Origin: Hydractinia symbiolongicarpus
Lineage: Eukaryota; Cnidaria; Hydrozoa; Anthoathecata; Hydractiniidae
Assembly (NCBI RefSeq): GCF_029227915.1
Contig: NC_079882.1
Location: 10,604,001-10,668,000, forward strand
DNA length: 64,000 nt
Direction: 5' to 3'
A program made the translations under genes and the position numbers. Below the pieces are notes generated by a model, which was not told where the DNA came from, searched no databases, and worked only from the letters and a program-made list of their open reading frames with translations. Of the stretch, positions 63,439-64,000 are shown in pieces; position 1 is the first letter of the stretch, and each line of letters opens with the position of its first letter.

Positions 63439-64000
63439 CAGCGGGCGCGGGTTCAACTACCAAGTGAAAAGTTTTGTTCATCGGACGGACGATCATATAT
63501 ATTGCGCAATATCCTCAGACTGCTCAGAGCGCGCGTTCAAATACCCATGAACCGGCTTCGCAGCTGTGCGGTTCGTTAAGCACGGTCTCACGTCTCCGTA
63601 ACACGTGACTATCCACACATAACTGTCTCACACTACGTTTCCCCGAGGCGACTATCCATACATCACCGCTGTCTTCGCGCTACACTTTCCTAAGGCTGAG
63701 AACGTTTCAATGCGTTGTTTTCACGACACATCGTGATCGAGATTTTCGAAAGAAAAATGATTTGAGAAATTTCAAAACAAAATGCGCATACCCGAAACTT
63801 TCTCACACCAATGTGTCATGGATTAGGCAATAGAAATAATTAAGCGAGTAACTTATTGCATCAACCAATCACAAGACTTGAAAAATTATCCGCATAGAGA
63901 GATTTACCCATGGTTTCACAAATCGATTATAAATTTCATGATTAGTACGCAAATAATTTTGAGTCATAAATATTGTTTCGAATAATGCATTAATACATAA
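63439..64000. other. GC-richer stretch with tRNA-promoter-like motifs
   Basis: GTAGTTCAGCGGG and GGGTTCAACTACC recall RNA polymerase III A and B boxes, and GCGTTCAAATACC recurs about 85 bp later. No cloverleaf can be drawn. A SINE remnant is possible. Confidence 0.25.

Noticed and set aside
63425-63575. Possible tRNA or SINE with A-box-like TAGTTCAGCGGG and B-box-like GGTTCAACTACC
   Set aside because: The boxes are only about 20 bp apart and no cloverleaf forms; chance or a remnant.
1-64000. CRISPR array, bacterial operon or prophage
   Set aside because: Spliced genes, animal domains and eukaryotic transposons throughout; the tandem repeats lack unique spacers of constant size.

Overview
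This is AT-rich, intron-rich eukaryotic DNA from an animal. FN3, TSP1, SEA and LamG-like modules, a 152-residue RAD6/UBE2A protein and a short run of CCCTAA telomere-type repeats point to a metazoan. A cnidarian (possibly hydrozoan) fits the AT content, short introns and transposon mix, but that placement is inference.

Region 1 (1-26129, + strand) is the 3' part of one very large gene. I assembled 32 exons, all with GT-AG borders and compatible phases, giving 8040 nt (2679 codons plus stop); the 5' end lies outside the window. The product reads: LamG-like, Cys-rich linker, second LamG-like, SEA, nine FN3, TSP1, a Cys-rich unit, three TSP1, a second SEA with a G-S-V-I cleavage-type site, three FN3, then a channel module. 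That module has the order S1 lobe, M1, pore loop with TVGYGD, M2, S2 lobe, M3, basic tail. This is the architecture of an ionotropic glutamate receptor with a K+ channel selectivity filter (as in bacterial GluR0 and rotifer AvGluR1), here attached to a giant adhesion-type ectodomain. It is the best candidate in the window for an undescribed system.

Region 2 (29338-34578, - strand) is a six-exon gene for a RAD6/UBE2A-type ubiquitin-conjugating enzyme, convergent with the receptor gene.

Region 3 (about 34.9-64 kb) has no host gene I can support and is a graveyard of mobile DNA. It holds a Tigger-type MITE, Helitron ends and a decayed Helitron helicase, a 101-bp tandem repeat, a 3.04-kb pogo-like transposon with TIRs, TA duplication, transposase and a divergent HIRAN-like passenger ORF, a 192-bp element carrying telomere-like repeats, a 2.3-kb element with 6-bp duplications, three copies of one LINE, and a 5-kb CACTA-ended element set in a 53-bp tandem array. 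Smaller MITEs sit in the introns of both host genes.

All calls come from reading translations, splice motifs and repeats by eye. No database search was possible, so family names are best judgements and novelty is unverified.
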